Below, one piece after another: positions 22,961 to 29,872 of a stretch of 34,752 bases of DNA. The DNA comes from Clostridia bacterium (lineage in GTDB: Bacteria > Bacillota > Clostridia > Oscillospirales > CAG-272). The notes beneath the pieces were generated by a model. It ran no database searches, was not told where the DNA came from, and saw nothing but the letters and a program-made list of their open reading frames with translations. A program made the translations under genes and the position numbers. The stretch's first letter is position 1. The number at the start of each line of letters is the position of its first letter. The stretch spans positions 1-34,752 of the forward strand of contig JAFQHD010000197.1 of NCBI GenBank assembly GCA_017398145.1, in the 5' to 3' direction.

Positions 22961-24679
22961 ATGAAAAAAATATTTGCATTGATACTTACGGCGGTAATGC
23001 TTATAGGTGTATTACCCTTAGGCATATTTGCCGATATGACCGAAAGTAAAATATCGGGAGCGCTTACCTGGACTCTCGACAAAGAAACGATGATTCTCAC
23101 AATCTCCGGCGAGGGTGAGATGGAGGACTATTTTGAAGGTAAAAAGCCTAACCCCTTCTTTGCTTACAGAGAGGATATAACTACCGTCATTATCGAAAAG
23201 GGCGTTACCTCTATCGGTGCTCACGCATTTCAGAATTACAAAAGACTTTCACGCATAGATATGCCCGAAACTCTTACCGAGATAGGCTTTGGTGCCTTTG
23301 AAGATACCCTTTCACTTGAAAGGATAGAGTTTCCTGAGAGTCTTAAGACTATGTCGGATATATTCTTAATGAGCGAGCCTGTAGATGTAATGGTTTTCAA
23401 GGGTCATGCTCCCACCCTTGTTGATTGGAGCGGCTTTTACAGAGAGGATAACAATAATGCCGTATATCTTACCCGTATATTCTATATGGAGGACGACATT
23501 ACCTGGACAGAGGAAGCAAAGGCCGCCTTCGGTGATGGAGTTATCTGGAACGACGATATCGTTATCTCTGACGACGGTTTTACAAGCGTTCCGGACCAAG
23601 GACTGCCCTTTAAGGACGTTAAAGAGAATTATTGGTATTATAATTCGGTAGAACATGTGTATTACAACGGTATTATGACGGGAACTGCCGAGGATAAGTT
23701 TTCTCCAAATATGAACCTGACCCGTGCGCAGATGGTACAGATGCTGTTCAATATGTCGGGTGAGAGTAAGTCTGACTATATGGGTAAGAGCAGCTTTGAT
23801 GACGTAGATGCCCTTGCCTGGTATGCTCCTGCGGTTAACTGGGCGGATGAGAATGAAATTACAAGCGGTGTTTCCGAGACTAAGTTTGCACCCAACAAGG
23901 TGATAACAAGACAGGAATTGGCAAGGTTTTTGTACACCTATGCTTCTTCGACAAAGAAATATATTATCTATCACCGTGAAGATCTTTCCCGCTTTTCTGA
24001 TCAAGATAAGGTGGCTGACTGGGCGTACGATAATTTAAGCTGGGCTGTCGGTGCGGGTATTATCTCGGGTATGACCGAGAACACCCTTGCTCCCCGTGAA
24101 ACAGCTACCAGAGCTCAGGCCGCAAGGATGCTTATGATGTTTGACGAATATCTTTCTAATAATGTCAGGGTAACTACGGGAGCATTCAGAATTCTGGCGG
24201 ACTATATTATCGAAATGGGTAAGTACGGTGGCGGTTACTGGCCCAACACATACGTATACCGTATAAAGTCGGGGGACAAGAGCTTTATAGCGGAATATCA
24301 TCCTTCGAGCGATGCTATACAGCTTTATTATTGCAACGGAACTTATGACCGTATTATAATGACCGGAAACCACTCTATGTGTATAGAACATCTATGTATG
24401 GATATAGTAGGGCTTACCGATTCTTATCCATATTATTATACCTACGACAGTTACCGTGAGTTCAAAGGTATAAGCACGTATTCAAGGGGTAGGGTGTTTG
24501 CCGATTCATATACCGAAACAGAGCTTGAATATTCCCGTTATCCCGACGAGAAGAACGAGGAAGACGGGTTGCTTGTAAAACAGATGAAGGAAGAGGCTAT
24601 GGCAGAGCTGAACGGCTTTGTAGACCGTCTCCTTTCTGAATGCGGTCTTGAAAGACAGGATCTGTTTATAACTAAATAA
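22961..24679 (+). CDS. SLH protein with BspA-type leucine-rich repeats and a novel C-terminal domain
   Basis: A secreted protein of 572 residues. Signal peptide (1-24). Residues about 30-140 carry BspA-type LRR_5 repeats (VTSIGAHAFQNYKRLSRIDM, LTEIGFGAFEDTLSLERIEF). Three SLH repeats at about 210-400. The C-terminal ~165 residues (from TTGAFRILADYIIEMG to ERQDLFITK) are shared, at low identity but same length and same end, with the 24796 protein. Last gene of the sigma operon, followed by a terminator. BspA-type repeats often mediate adhesion. Confidence 0.82.
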   Translation: MKKIFALILTAVMLIGVLPLGIFADMTESKISGALTWTLDKETMILTISGEGEMEDYFEGKKPNPFFAYREDITTVIIEKGVTSIGAHAFQNYKRLSRIDMPETLTEIGFGAFEDTLSLERIEFPESLKTMSDIFLMSEPVDVMVFKGHAPTLVDWSGFYREDNNNAVYLTRIFYMEDDITWTEEAKAAFGDGVIWNDDIVISDDGFTSVPDQGLPFKDVKENYWYYNSVEHVYYNGIMTGTAEDKFSPNMNLTRAQMVQMLFNMSGESKSDYMGKSSFDDVDALAWYAPAVNWADENEITSGVSETKFAPNKVITRQELARFLYTYASSTKKYIIYHREDLSRFSDQDKVADWAYDNLSWAVGAGIISGMTENTLAPRETATRAQAARMLMMFDEYLSNNVRVTTGAFRILADYIIEMGKYGGGYWPNTYVYRIKSGDKSFIAEYHPSSDAIQLYYCNGTYDRIIMTGNHSMCIEHLCMDIVGLTDSYPYYYTYDSYREFKGISTYSRGRVFADSYTETELEYSRYPDEKNEEDGLLVKQMKEEAMAELNGFVDRLLSECGLERQDLFITK

Positions 24680-24683
24680 TCGT

Positions 24684-24714
24684 AAAGGGCTGGTAACAGC
24701 CCTTTATGTTTTTC
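24684..24714 (+). terminator. Terminator of the ECF sigma/SLH operon
   Basis: AAAGGGCTG-GTAA-CAGCCCTTT (perfect 9 bp) followed by ATGTTTTT. Confidence 0.85.
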
Positions 24715-24722
24715 TGATTTTT

Positions 24723-24763
24723 CTGTAGTAAAGTTATATCAAAATGTGTACTTATTATCAAAG
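24723..24763 (+). promoter_or_regulatory. Putative ECF-sigma promoter of the 24796 SLH gene (site 2)
   Basis: CTGTAGTAAA, 12 nt, TGTGTACTTATTATCA, then AAAG; matches site 1 at 19171 in both blocks and spacing, while the 12-nt spacer differs. It lies immediately after the operon terminator. Confidence 0.6.
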
Positions 24764-24795
24764 GCTTAAATGATATTTAAAGGAGGTATTTAATT

Positions 24796-26265
24796 ATGAA
24801 AAAAATTCTGAGAGCCGTTTCGATTATTTTATGTATGGTTATGATCTTTCCGTTAAGCACTTTCGCAAAAAGACCTGATGCTCCCGAGGTGCCCATCGAA
24901 GAAATGCGCCAAAATATGGATGACTCGGTTCTCTATAAATTCGGCGGCAGAACTCTTGATGCCGACAGCCTTAGTCTGGTAGAGTATTACGGTGAGTTCG
25001 GAGGATATCATATAGGTGTATTCTTTCCCGATGAAAATCTTGTTTCAACAGTAATCGGTGAGACGGTTATAGGTGGGTATAAATTCACCTTTGCTTATGA
25101 AGCATATATAGATAATCTCTTTGCATATAAGGACGGCGGATTTATATTCCACTCGGAGCGTGATCTGTCAACCCTGTTGATCAAAGAAGAGATGGCTGAG
25201 CTTGCCGAGGCGGCAGGTGCATCCCTTGTCAACTCTCCCGCAGATAAGCTTACCGACGTAAACTATGATGCCTGGTACGGCGAATCGGTAAGATACTGTG
25301 TAGAAGAGGGTATTATGTCGGGCGTGGGTAATAACAGATTTGCTCCCGGGGGCAGTTTTACCCGAGCGCAGATGGTGCAGATATTATTTAATATTTCAGG
25401 CGAGGATGCAGAGGAGTATAAGGGTGAAAGCGGCTTTGAGGATGTTGGCGTAAACTCTTGGTGTGCGCCTGCAGTCAACTGGGCAAAAAAGACGGGCATA
25501 ACCGCAGGAGTGACAGAGACCGAGTTTCAGCCTAACCGAGATATTCCCCGACAGGAAATGATAAGGATGTTCTACGTATACGCAGAATGTCTGGGCTATG
25601 ATATGAGAGAGCTTGACGATCTGTCTAAATACGAGGACAGAGGTGACGTTGCTCCTTGGGCATATACCGAAACGCAATGGGCGGTAGCCAAAGGACTTAT
25701 AACGGGTGTGACCGAGACTACGATCGATCCGAGAGGAACAGCTAACAGAGCACAGGCATCCCGCTTACTTATGCAGTTTTCAGAGTTCTTGAAGGATACC
25801 GAGCCTATGAACCGCAAAGGTGCCTATGAGGTGATCAAAAATGCTGTCCTTGCAGGCGGTCAGGTAGACTCTTTTGGTGAGTACAGATACTATTTGGATC
25901 TTGCAGATCTTGCATATTGTGTTGTGTATGAGCCCGAGACCGAGATCATCAGATTTGAATTCGGCGAATACCGTAACTCAACTTCGCTTGGTGGTTTTGA
26001 ATATGCATCTATAGAAGTGTATTGTCTTAGTGATAACTATAGCTATGCTTATAGCTATGATGACTGTATCCGTGCTGAGGGTATAGTAGGCAACGGCAGT
26101 TATACAGAATCGTTATTTGAATATAATGGCAATGATTTCCTGATAGAGGGCGAAGAGGATGCCCGCGAGTTGGAAAAAAACACGAGAGAATCCGTGATCC
26201 TGTTTATGGATAAGGTTCTTAAATCACTTGGTATTGAACCTGAGGAGTTCTATATAACAAAATAA
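24796..26265 (+). CDS. SLH-domain surface protein, paralogue with novel C-terminal domain
   Basis: A secreted protein of 489 residues. AGGAGG 9 nt before the ATG, signal peptide (1-24, ending STFA). Residues about 25-145 form an unrecognised domain. Three SLH repeats at about 150-330 (FTRAQMVQILFNISGED, PRQEMIRMFYVYAE, ANRAQASRLLMQFSE). The last ~150 residues (KGAYEVIKNAVLAGG to EPEEFYITK) match the C-terminal domain of the preceding 22961 protein. Transcribed alone from ECF-like site 2, so likely a member of the same regulon. Confidence 0.82.
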   Translation: MKKILRAVSIILCMVMIFPLSTFAKRPDAPEVPIEEMRQNMDDSVLYKFGGRTLDADSLSLVEYYGEFGGYHIGVFFPDENLVSTVIGETVIGGYKFTFAYEAYIDNLFAYKDGGFIFHSERDLSTLLIKEEMAELAEAAGASLVNSPADKLTDVNYDAWYGESVRYCVEEGIMSGVGNNRFAPGGSFTRAQMVQILFNISGEDAEEYKGESGFEDVGVNSWCAPAVNWAKKTGITAGVTETEFQPNRDIPRQEMIRMFYVYAECLGYDMRELDDLSKYEDRGDVAPWAYTETQWAVAKGLITGVTETTIDPRGTANRAQASRLLMQFSEFLKDTEPMNRKGAYEVIKNAVLAGGQVDSFGEYRYYLDLADLAYCVVYEPETEIIRFEFGEYRNSTSLGGFEYASIEVYCLSDNYSYAYSYDDCIRAEGIVGNGSYTESLFEYNGNDFLIEGEEDARELEKNTRESVILFMDKVLKSLGIEPEEFYITK

Positions 26266-26270
26266 TCTGA

Positions 26271-26299
26271 GGAAGGCATCAAGCCTTCCTTGATTTTTT
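26271..26299 (+). terminator. Terminator of the 24796 SLH gene
   Basis: GGAAGGC-ATCAA-GCCTTCC followed by TTGATTTTTT. The T-rich tail doubles as the -35 region of the next promoter. Confidence 0.85.
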
Positions 26300-26318
26300 G
26301 CTTTTGTGGTGTTATAAT
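26290..26318 (+). promoter_or_regulatory. Promoter of the acyl-ACP thioesterase gene
   Basis: TTGATT (26290-26295), 17 nt, TATAAT (26313-26318). Confidence 0.75.
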
Positions 26319-26342
26319 GTAAAAACAGAAAGGGAAAAGACT

Positions 26343-27071
26343 ATGTATACACAGAAATATAACACACTTAATCACGATGCGGATATAAACGGAATCCTTC
26401 GTCCTACCGCAATTCAGCGATATATGCAGGAGACGGCAAACCGACAGCTAAGAGACTGCGGTCCCTCATACGAGGAGCTGTGGAACTCGGGCAAGGCGTT
26501 TATACTCAGCCGTATGGCGGTGAATATGACCCGTTCCATAAAACAATACGAGGATATCGAGGTTGCCACATGGCCTTCCGACTCTGATAAGGGCGTTGCT
26601 TTCAACCGCTGTTATGCTATATACTCGAATGGGAAAGAGATAGCCAGAGGGCTTGGTGTCTGGGCTCTTGTGGATATTTCCACAAAGAAGCTGCTTCGCG
26701 TGGACGAGGTTGACCTTTCCAACCTCGAAGCAGGCTCGGTGCACTCGGTAGAGGGGCTTCGTTTCCGTATTCCGAAGGAAGGAATGGGGCCTGTAGGTAA
26801 GTATAATGTTACCTACAACCTCGTTGACTGCAATATGCATATGAATAACACCAACTACCCCGATATGTTCTATAGCCATATACCCGGGGTAGAGAAGTGC
26901 TACGTTAAGGATATGTCTGTAACCTATAAAGCAGAGGCACCGTTAGGTGCCGAGATCACTATACACAGGAGCGAGCCTGTGATCAACGAGGACGGCAGTA
27001 TTACATACTATTTCAGAAGCTACACAGGCGAAACGGTCAACGCCGAAGCAATGATGAGAATTCATAATTAA
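26343..27071 (+). CDS. Acyl-[acyl-carrier-protein] thioesterase
   Basis: Hydrolyses acyl-ACP to free fatty acid; FatA/FatB-like double-hotdog enzyme of 242 residues, the normal bacterial length. First hotdog about 1-130 (YMQETANRQLRDCG, VATWPSDSDKG, FNRCYAIYSNGKEIARG), second about 150-240 with the family motif NMHMNNTNYPDM near residue 165, where the Asn and His of the NxH pair lie in the active site. The start at 26343 (MYTQKYNTL) is preferred: AAAGGG precedes it and the promoter -10 ends at 26318. Monocistronic. Confidence 0.9.
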   Translation: MYTQKYNTLNHDADINGILRPTAIQRYMQETANRQLRDCGPSYEELWNSGKAFILSRMAVNMTRSIKQYEDIEVATWPSDSDKGVAFNRCYAIYSNGKEIARGLGVWALVDISTKKLLRVDEVDLSNLEAGSVHSVEGLRFRIPKEGMGPVGKYNVTYNLVDCNMHMNNTNYPDMFYSHIPGVEKCYVKDMSVTYKAEAPLGAEITIHRSEPVINEDGSITYYFRSYTGETVNAEAMMRIHN

Positions 27072-27073
27072 AG

Positions 27074-27104
27074 GAAAAAGCTGTCCGTCGGACAGCTTTC
27101 TATT
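27074..27104. terminator. Bidirectional terminator between thioesterase and RHH gene
   Basis: AAAGCTGTCC-GTC-GGACAGCTTT (10 bp). T-rich on the plus side (TATTTTG) and TTTTTCC on the minus side. It overlaps the last codons of the convergent 27100-27270 gene. Confidence 0.75.
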
Positions 27105-27270
27105 TTGTTTCTATCTTGCCGTATTTTGCTTCAAATTCCGCAACGTGTTTCTTGATAAATTGCTCAAGCTCTTTATTTGCAGACCTTCCTTCAGCTTCTG
27201 CAACATAACGGAATTTCTGGAAAAGAATCCGGTCAACTCTCAAGGTATAGCGTAATAATTTATCTTCCAT
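27100..27270 (-). CDS. Small ribbon-helix-helix (Arc-like) DNA-binding protein
   Basis: A 56-residue protein. Sequence pattern: a strand LLRYTLRVD, helix ILFQKFRYVAEAEG, turn RSANKELEQFI, helix to the end. This matches the RHH fold of Arc/CopG-type repressors (strand, helix, RSxNxEL, helix). GAGGTG precedes the ATG at 27270. It is divergent from the SLOG gene at 27399, and two copies of ACATCAyKATGAC lie just downstream of each -10 box, so it probably represses both genes. It may be an antitoxin-like partner, but no toxin motif is seen. Confidence 0.75.
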   Translation of the reverse strand: MEDKLLRYTLRVDRILFQKFRYVAEAEGRSANKELEQFIKKHVAEFEAKYGKIETK

Positions 27271-27295
27271 TTTAGCACCTCAATGTGTCATACTA

Positions 27296-27308
27296 ACATC
27301 ATTATGAC
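27296..27308. promoter_or_regulatory. Operator-like direct repeat, copy 1
   Basis: ACATCATTATGAC, just downstream (in the minus direction) of the RHH gene -10 box at 27312-27317. Also part of an inverted repeat GTCATA/TATGAC at 27287-27308. Copy 2 is at 27357. Confidence 0.55.
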
Positions 27309-27311
27309 TAA

Positions 27312-27340
27312 ATTATAACATATATATTGCGTCAAAACAA
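27312..27340 (-). promoter_or_regulatory. Promoter of the RHH gene
   Basis: On the minus strand TTGTTT (complement of 27335-27340), 17 nt, TATAAT (complement of 27312-27317). Its -35 lies inside the spacer of the opposing promoter 27327-27355. Confidence 0.65.
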
Positions 27341-27355
27341 AAATGGTGGTATAAT
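27327..27355 (+). promoter_or_regulatory. Promoter of the SLOG-family gene
   Basis: TTGCGT (27327-27332), 17 nt, TATAAT (27350-27355). Overlaps face to face with the RHH promoter. Confidence 0.7.
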
Positions 27356-27356
27356 G

Positions 27357-27369
27357 ACATCACGATGAC
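27357..27369. promoter_or_regulatory. Operator-like direct repeat, copy 2
   Basis: ACATCACGATGAC, 11 of 13 bases identical to copy 1 (27296). It begins 1 bp after the -10 box of the SLOG promoter, where binding would block transcription. Confidence 0.55.
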
Positions 27370-27398
27370 GCATATATTTTGAGAGTAGGTGCAGGAAT

Positions 27399-27731
27399 AT
27401 GAGAATAGGAATAATAGGATCAAGGAATATAATCATTGAAGATCTCAAGGAATACCTGACGGACAATGTTACTGAGATAGTTTCGGGCGGAGCAAAAGGG
27501 GTGGATCAATGTGCAAGAGAATATGCCATAGCCGAAAATATTAAATTAACTGAATTTTTGCCGGATTATAGAAGATATGGAAGATATGCTCCCCTTGAAC
27601 GTAATATCAAAATAATAAATTATGCTGACCGTATCATAGCTTTCTGGGACGGAAAATCAAAAGGCACGAAGCATATAATAGACAACTGTGAAAAAATGAA
27701 TAAGAAAATAGAGGTGATTATTATAACCTAA
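27399..27731 (+). CDS. SLOG-superfamily (DUF2493-like) protein
   Basis: A 110-residue Rossmann-like protein. Strand-loop MRIGIIGSRNI, the nucleotide-ligand motif SGGAKGVDQCAREYA at about 29-43, then PLERNIKIINYADRIIAFWDG and SKGTKHIID. This order is typical of the SLOG (DprA/LOG-like) fold that binds nucleotides or nucleotide-derived signals; enzymatic activity is unproven for this subgroup. A GGTG ribosome binding site lies 8 nt upstream. Divergent partner: RHH regulator. SLOG proteins occur in conflict systems, but no effector gene follows here. Confidence 0.8.
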   Translation: MRIGIIGSRNIIIEDLKEYLTDNVTEIVSGGAKGVDQCAREYAIAENIKLTEFLPDYRRYGRYAPLERNIKIINYADRIIAFWDGKSKGTKHIIDNCEKMNKKIEVIIIT

Positions 27732-27805
27732 TTGTGGAAATATAAGAATAATATTTTTCGCAAAAACGATTTACAAAATGTTCATAACTTTTTTGTCAAA
27801 AGGGG

Positions 27806-27834
27806 TTGCAAAAATGAAATCAATGTGTTATACT
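27806..27834 (+). promoter_or_regulatory. Promoter of tRNA-Glu
   Basis: TTGCAA (27806-27811), 17 nt, TATACT (27829-27834), ending 19 nt before the tRNA. Confidence 0.75.
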
Positions 27835-27853
27835 ATCCAAGCAATCGACACAA

Positions 27854-27928
27854 GGCCTGTTGGTCAAGCGGCTAAGACGCAGCCCTCTCACGGCTGAATC
27901 GGGGGTTCGATTCCCCCACGGGTCACCA
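27854..27928 (+). tRNA. tRNA-Glu (anticodon CTC)
   Basis: 75 nt with encoded CCA. Acceptor GGCCTGT pairs with ACGGGTC (two G-T pairs). Anticodon stem CAGCC/GGCTG with loop CTCTCAC, giving CTC. T-arm GGGGGTTCGATTCCCCC. A repeated terminator module follows. Confidence 0.95.
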
Positions 27929-27932
27929 AACG

Positions 27933-27963
27933 AAAATCCGTTCTCGTAAGAGAGCGGATTTTT
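27933..27963 (+). terminator. tRNA-Glu terminator, copy 2 of the repeated module
   Basis: AAATCCGTTCTC-GTAA-GAGAGCGGATTTTT, the same hairpin as after tRNA-Lys. Confidence 0.85.
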
Positions 27964-27969
27964 GTTTGT

Positions 27970-28080
27970 ATTATTCATTTTTCATTATTTAATATTCATT
28001 ATTCATTAATTGCACAGAATGTTTTTTCAAATGAATAATGAAGCCGCCTTCGGCTGATGAATAATGAATAATGAATAATT
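27970..28080. repeat. ATTCATT-ended repeat element
   Basis: Tandem ATTCATT-type units on the left (27970-28007) and AATGAATAATGAATAATG-type units on the right (about 28058-28080) form imperfect terminal inverted repeats. Between them are TTTTCAAATGAATAATG and a small AGCCG/CGGCT hairpin. Same design as the E elements but with another end sequence. Confidence 0.65.
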
Positions 28081-28109
28081 TGACATAGTGTGCTGTTATA
28101 TGTTATAAT
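28080..28109 (+). promoter_or_regulatory. Promoter of the four-helix-bundle gene
   Basis: TTGACA (28080-28085), 18 nt, TATAAT (28104-28109). Confidence 0.75.
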
Positions 28110-28129
28110 TTAAAAAAGGATGTGAACCT

Positions 28130-28486
28130 ATGAAAGAGAATGTTTTAATAGATAAGTCTATTGCTTTCGCAGCAAGAATTATCAAATTATATGATTATTT
28201 GATTAAAGATAAAAAGGGATTAGTTATTGCAAAACAAATCATCCGCAGCGGAACAAGCATTGGCGCAAACATCAACGAGGCAAATTACGGGCAAAGTTCG
28301 GCAGATTTTATTTCAAAAATGCATATTGCATTAAAAGAAACTGCTGAAACCGAATATTGGCTAAAACTGCTTTGCAAGGCAGAAATTATTGATGATAAAA
28401 TGAGTGGTTCACTGTTATCTGACTGCATAGAAATCAAACGAATACTGGTTGCATCTATCAACACAGCTAAAGAACGCAATAAATAA
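28130..28486 (+). CDS. Four-helix-bundle protein (23S rRNA intervening-sequence family)
   Basis: A 118-residue all-helical cytosolic protein. Family features: VLIDKSIAFAARIIKLYDYL, KQIIRSGTSIGANINEANYG, ISKMHIALKETAETEYWLKLL. Members of this family are found in 23S rRNA intervening sequences and as free-standing genes; the diversity-generating-retroelement Avd proteins are related. Function of free-standing copies is unknown. AAGGATG lies before the ATG. The gene sits between direct repeats of the tRNA terminator/ATTCATT module (27936 and 28535), which suggests a cassette inserted next to tRNA-Glu. Confidence 0.88.
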   Translation: MKENVLIDKSIAFAARIIKLYDYLIKDKKGLVIAKQIIRSGTSIGANINEANYGQSSADFISKMHIALKETAETEYWLKLLCKAEIIDDKMSGSLLSDCIEIKRILVASINTAKERNK

Positions 28487-28534
28487 ACCCGTATAGTGTT
28501 TTACGAACAATTACATTCAAGAGCGTTTTGATCT

Positions 28535-28620
28535 GATCCGTTCTCGTAAGAGAGCGGATTTTTGTTTGTATTATTCATTAATTGTACAGAACGCATTTTC
28601 AAATGAATGATCAATAATTG
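28535..28620 (+). repeat. Third copy of the terminator/ATTCATT module
   Basis: ATCCGTTCTC-GTAA-GAGAGCGGAT with T tail (28536-28563), then TATTATTCATT, AATTG-ACAGAA and TTTTCAAATGAAT. It matches 27936-28042 except for a 27-bp deletion of ATTCATT repeats. It is the only copy not behind a tRNA. It acts as the terminator for the four-helix gene. Confidence 0.75.
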
Positions 28621-28637
28621 TCTTATATAAAAATCCC

Positions 28638-28666
28638 TTGCATTATGTCAAATTATGTGCTATAAT
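28638..28666 (+). promoter_or_regulatory. Promoter of the E2-like acyltransferase gene
   Basis: TTGCAT (28638-28643), 17 nt, TATAAT (28661-28666). Predicted start site near 28673, which rules out the most upstream ATG of the long open frame. Confidence 0.75.
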
Positions 28667-28697
28667 GTCTGCAATGGATTATTATGGATGGTGGATC

Positions 28698-29645
28698 ATG
28701 AATACAGATGCTATAGAAAAAGACGACATCATAGAGGAATTAGCTGACGATTTTAAGCGCAAGGACCGCCGTGGTAACGTCATTCCTCCCGACAAGATAA
28801 AGAGATGCGGCAGAAGGGTGAGAACTATACCCGGTATGTCTGTGGTGGTTCCTTATATCATGCGGACCCGTCAGGACTCCTCCAATCTTGTCAAGGATAC
28901 TATCCGCGTTGACAAGATAGAGGAATATATCCGCGAAAAGAGGGCAGAGGGACTTACAAACTTTACCCTTATGCACGTGCTTATAGCGGCTTATATCCGT
29001 GCCGTGGCTGCGCGTCCTGCCCTTAATCGATACATACAGGGTCAGCGTGTCTATACCCGACACAATATCGAGATATGTCTGACCATCAAGAAGGATATGT
29101 CACTTGAGTCGCCCGATACGGTGGTAAAGGTCTTTTTCTATCCCGATGCAACCGTATATGACGTTTATAACGAGCTTAACCGTGTGATAGAGGAATTTCG
29201 TGCCAATCCCGGCGGTGACTTTGAGGACACCGTAAAGGTGCTCTCCTACGTTCCCGGACTTCTGTTCAAAGGTCTTATGGCGTTCCTTCGTTTTCTTGAC
29301 TATTTCGGTCTGCTCCCCAGATTTTTGACTAAATTAAGCCCATTTCACGGCTCATTCTTTATAACCTCTATGGGCTCGCTTGGTATCCCTCCCATATATC
29401 ATCACCTTTATGATTTCGGTAACCTGCCCGTGTTTATGTCCTTCGGTACAAAGTACCGTAAGAACGTGATACTTGACGACGGCAGCGTTGAAAAGCAGTC
29501 CTTTGTGGACTATACCGTGGTGACCGACGAGCGAATCTGTGACGGATACTATTTCGCTTCGGGTATGAAGGTGCTTCGCTCTATCATCAAAAATCCCCGT
29601 CAGCTTGACAATCCCCCCGAAAAGGTGGTTAAGGATATAAAATAA
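28698..29645 (+). CDS. 2-oxoacid dehydrogenase E2-like acyltransferase lacking the catalytic His
   Basis: A 315-residue protein with the CAT/E2 acyltransferase fold and no lipoyl or subunit-binding domain. The start at 28698 (MNTDAIEKDD) is chosen from the promoter position and a weak GGTGGA. The core shows NFTLMHVLIAAYIRAVAARPALNRYI (written in parts: FTLMHVLIAAYIRAVAA, then RPALNRYI) and FITSMGSLGIPPIYHHLYDFG. At the C-terminus the family motif DHRxxDG reads DERICDG, so the catalytic His is Glu. It is likely a divergent subfamily with another acyl donor or a non-catalytic role. Monocistronic. Confidence 0.8.
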   Translation: MNTDAIEKDDIIEELADDFKRKDRRGNVIPPDKIKRCGRRVRTIPGMSVVVPYIMRTRQDSSNLVKDTIRVDKIEEYIREKRAEGLTNFTLMHVLIAAYIRAVAARPALNRYIQGQRVYTRHNIEICLTIKKDMSLESPDTVVKVFFYPDATVYDVYNELNRVIEEFRANPGGDFEDTVKVLSYVPGLLFKGLMAFLRFLDYFGLLPRFLTKLSPFHGSFFITSMGSLGIPPIYHHLYDFGNLPVFMSFGTKYRKNVILDDGSVEKQSFVDYTVVTDERICDGYYFASGMKVLRSIIKNPRQLDNPPEKVVKDIK

Positions 29646-29668
29646 GTCCTCGGAAGAGGACTTTTTTA
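29644..29668 (+). terminator. Terminator of the E2-like gene
   Basis: AAGTCCTC-GGAA-GAGGACTT followed by TTTT, beginning on the stop codon. Confidence 0.85.
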
Positions 29669-29674
29669 TATCCA

Positions 29675-29792
29675 ATGCAGAATGCAGAGTGCAGATCCAT
29701 GACACCCCGTATCTTTGATACGGTTGGTGGAATTATACAGCGAAATGGCGTAAGCCATGAAGTCGTAGTGCAGAATTATTGAGGCTTTTCGT
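29675..29792. repeat. Degenerate TGCAGA-type element with two hairpins
   Basis: Starts with ATGCAGAATGCAGAGTGCAGA like E1 and E3, then hairpins CCGTATC-TTT-GATACGG (29707-29723, flanked by CACC/GGTG) and ATGGC-GTAA-GCCAT (29745-29758), and ends GTGCAGAATTATTGAGG. It lacks the E-type right end, so it is a fragment or a variant. Confidence 0.55.
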
Positions 29793-29815
29793 TTGGCAAA
29801 AAGCTTCGTTTTATC

Positions 29816-29844
29816 TTTACAAATATAAATATTTATTTTATAAT
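29816..29844 (+). promoter_or_regulatory. Promoter of prfA
   Basis: TTTACA (29816-29821), 17 nt, TATAAT (29839-29844). Confidence 0.75.
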
Positions 29845-29872
29845 TATATGATTATATATTTGGAGATACAGT

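Noticed and set aside
27100..27731. Classical type II toxin-antitoxin pair
   Set aside because: The RHH gene could be an antitoxin, but the partner is a SLOG protein transcribed divergently, not a toxin in the same operon.
28638..28697. Upstream start of the E2-like gene
   Set aside because: The first ATG lies inside the -35/-10 promoter region, so it cannot be on the transcript.
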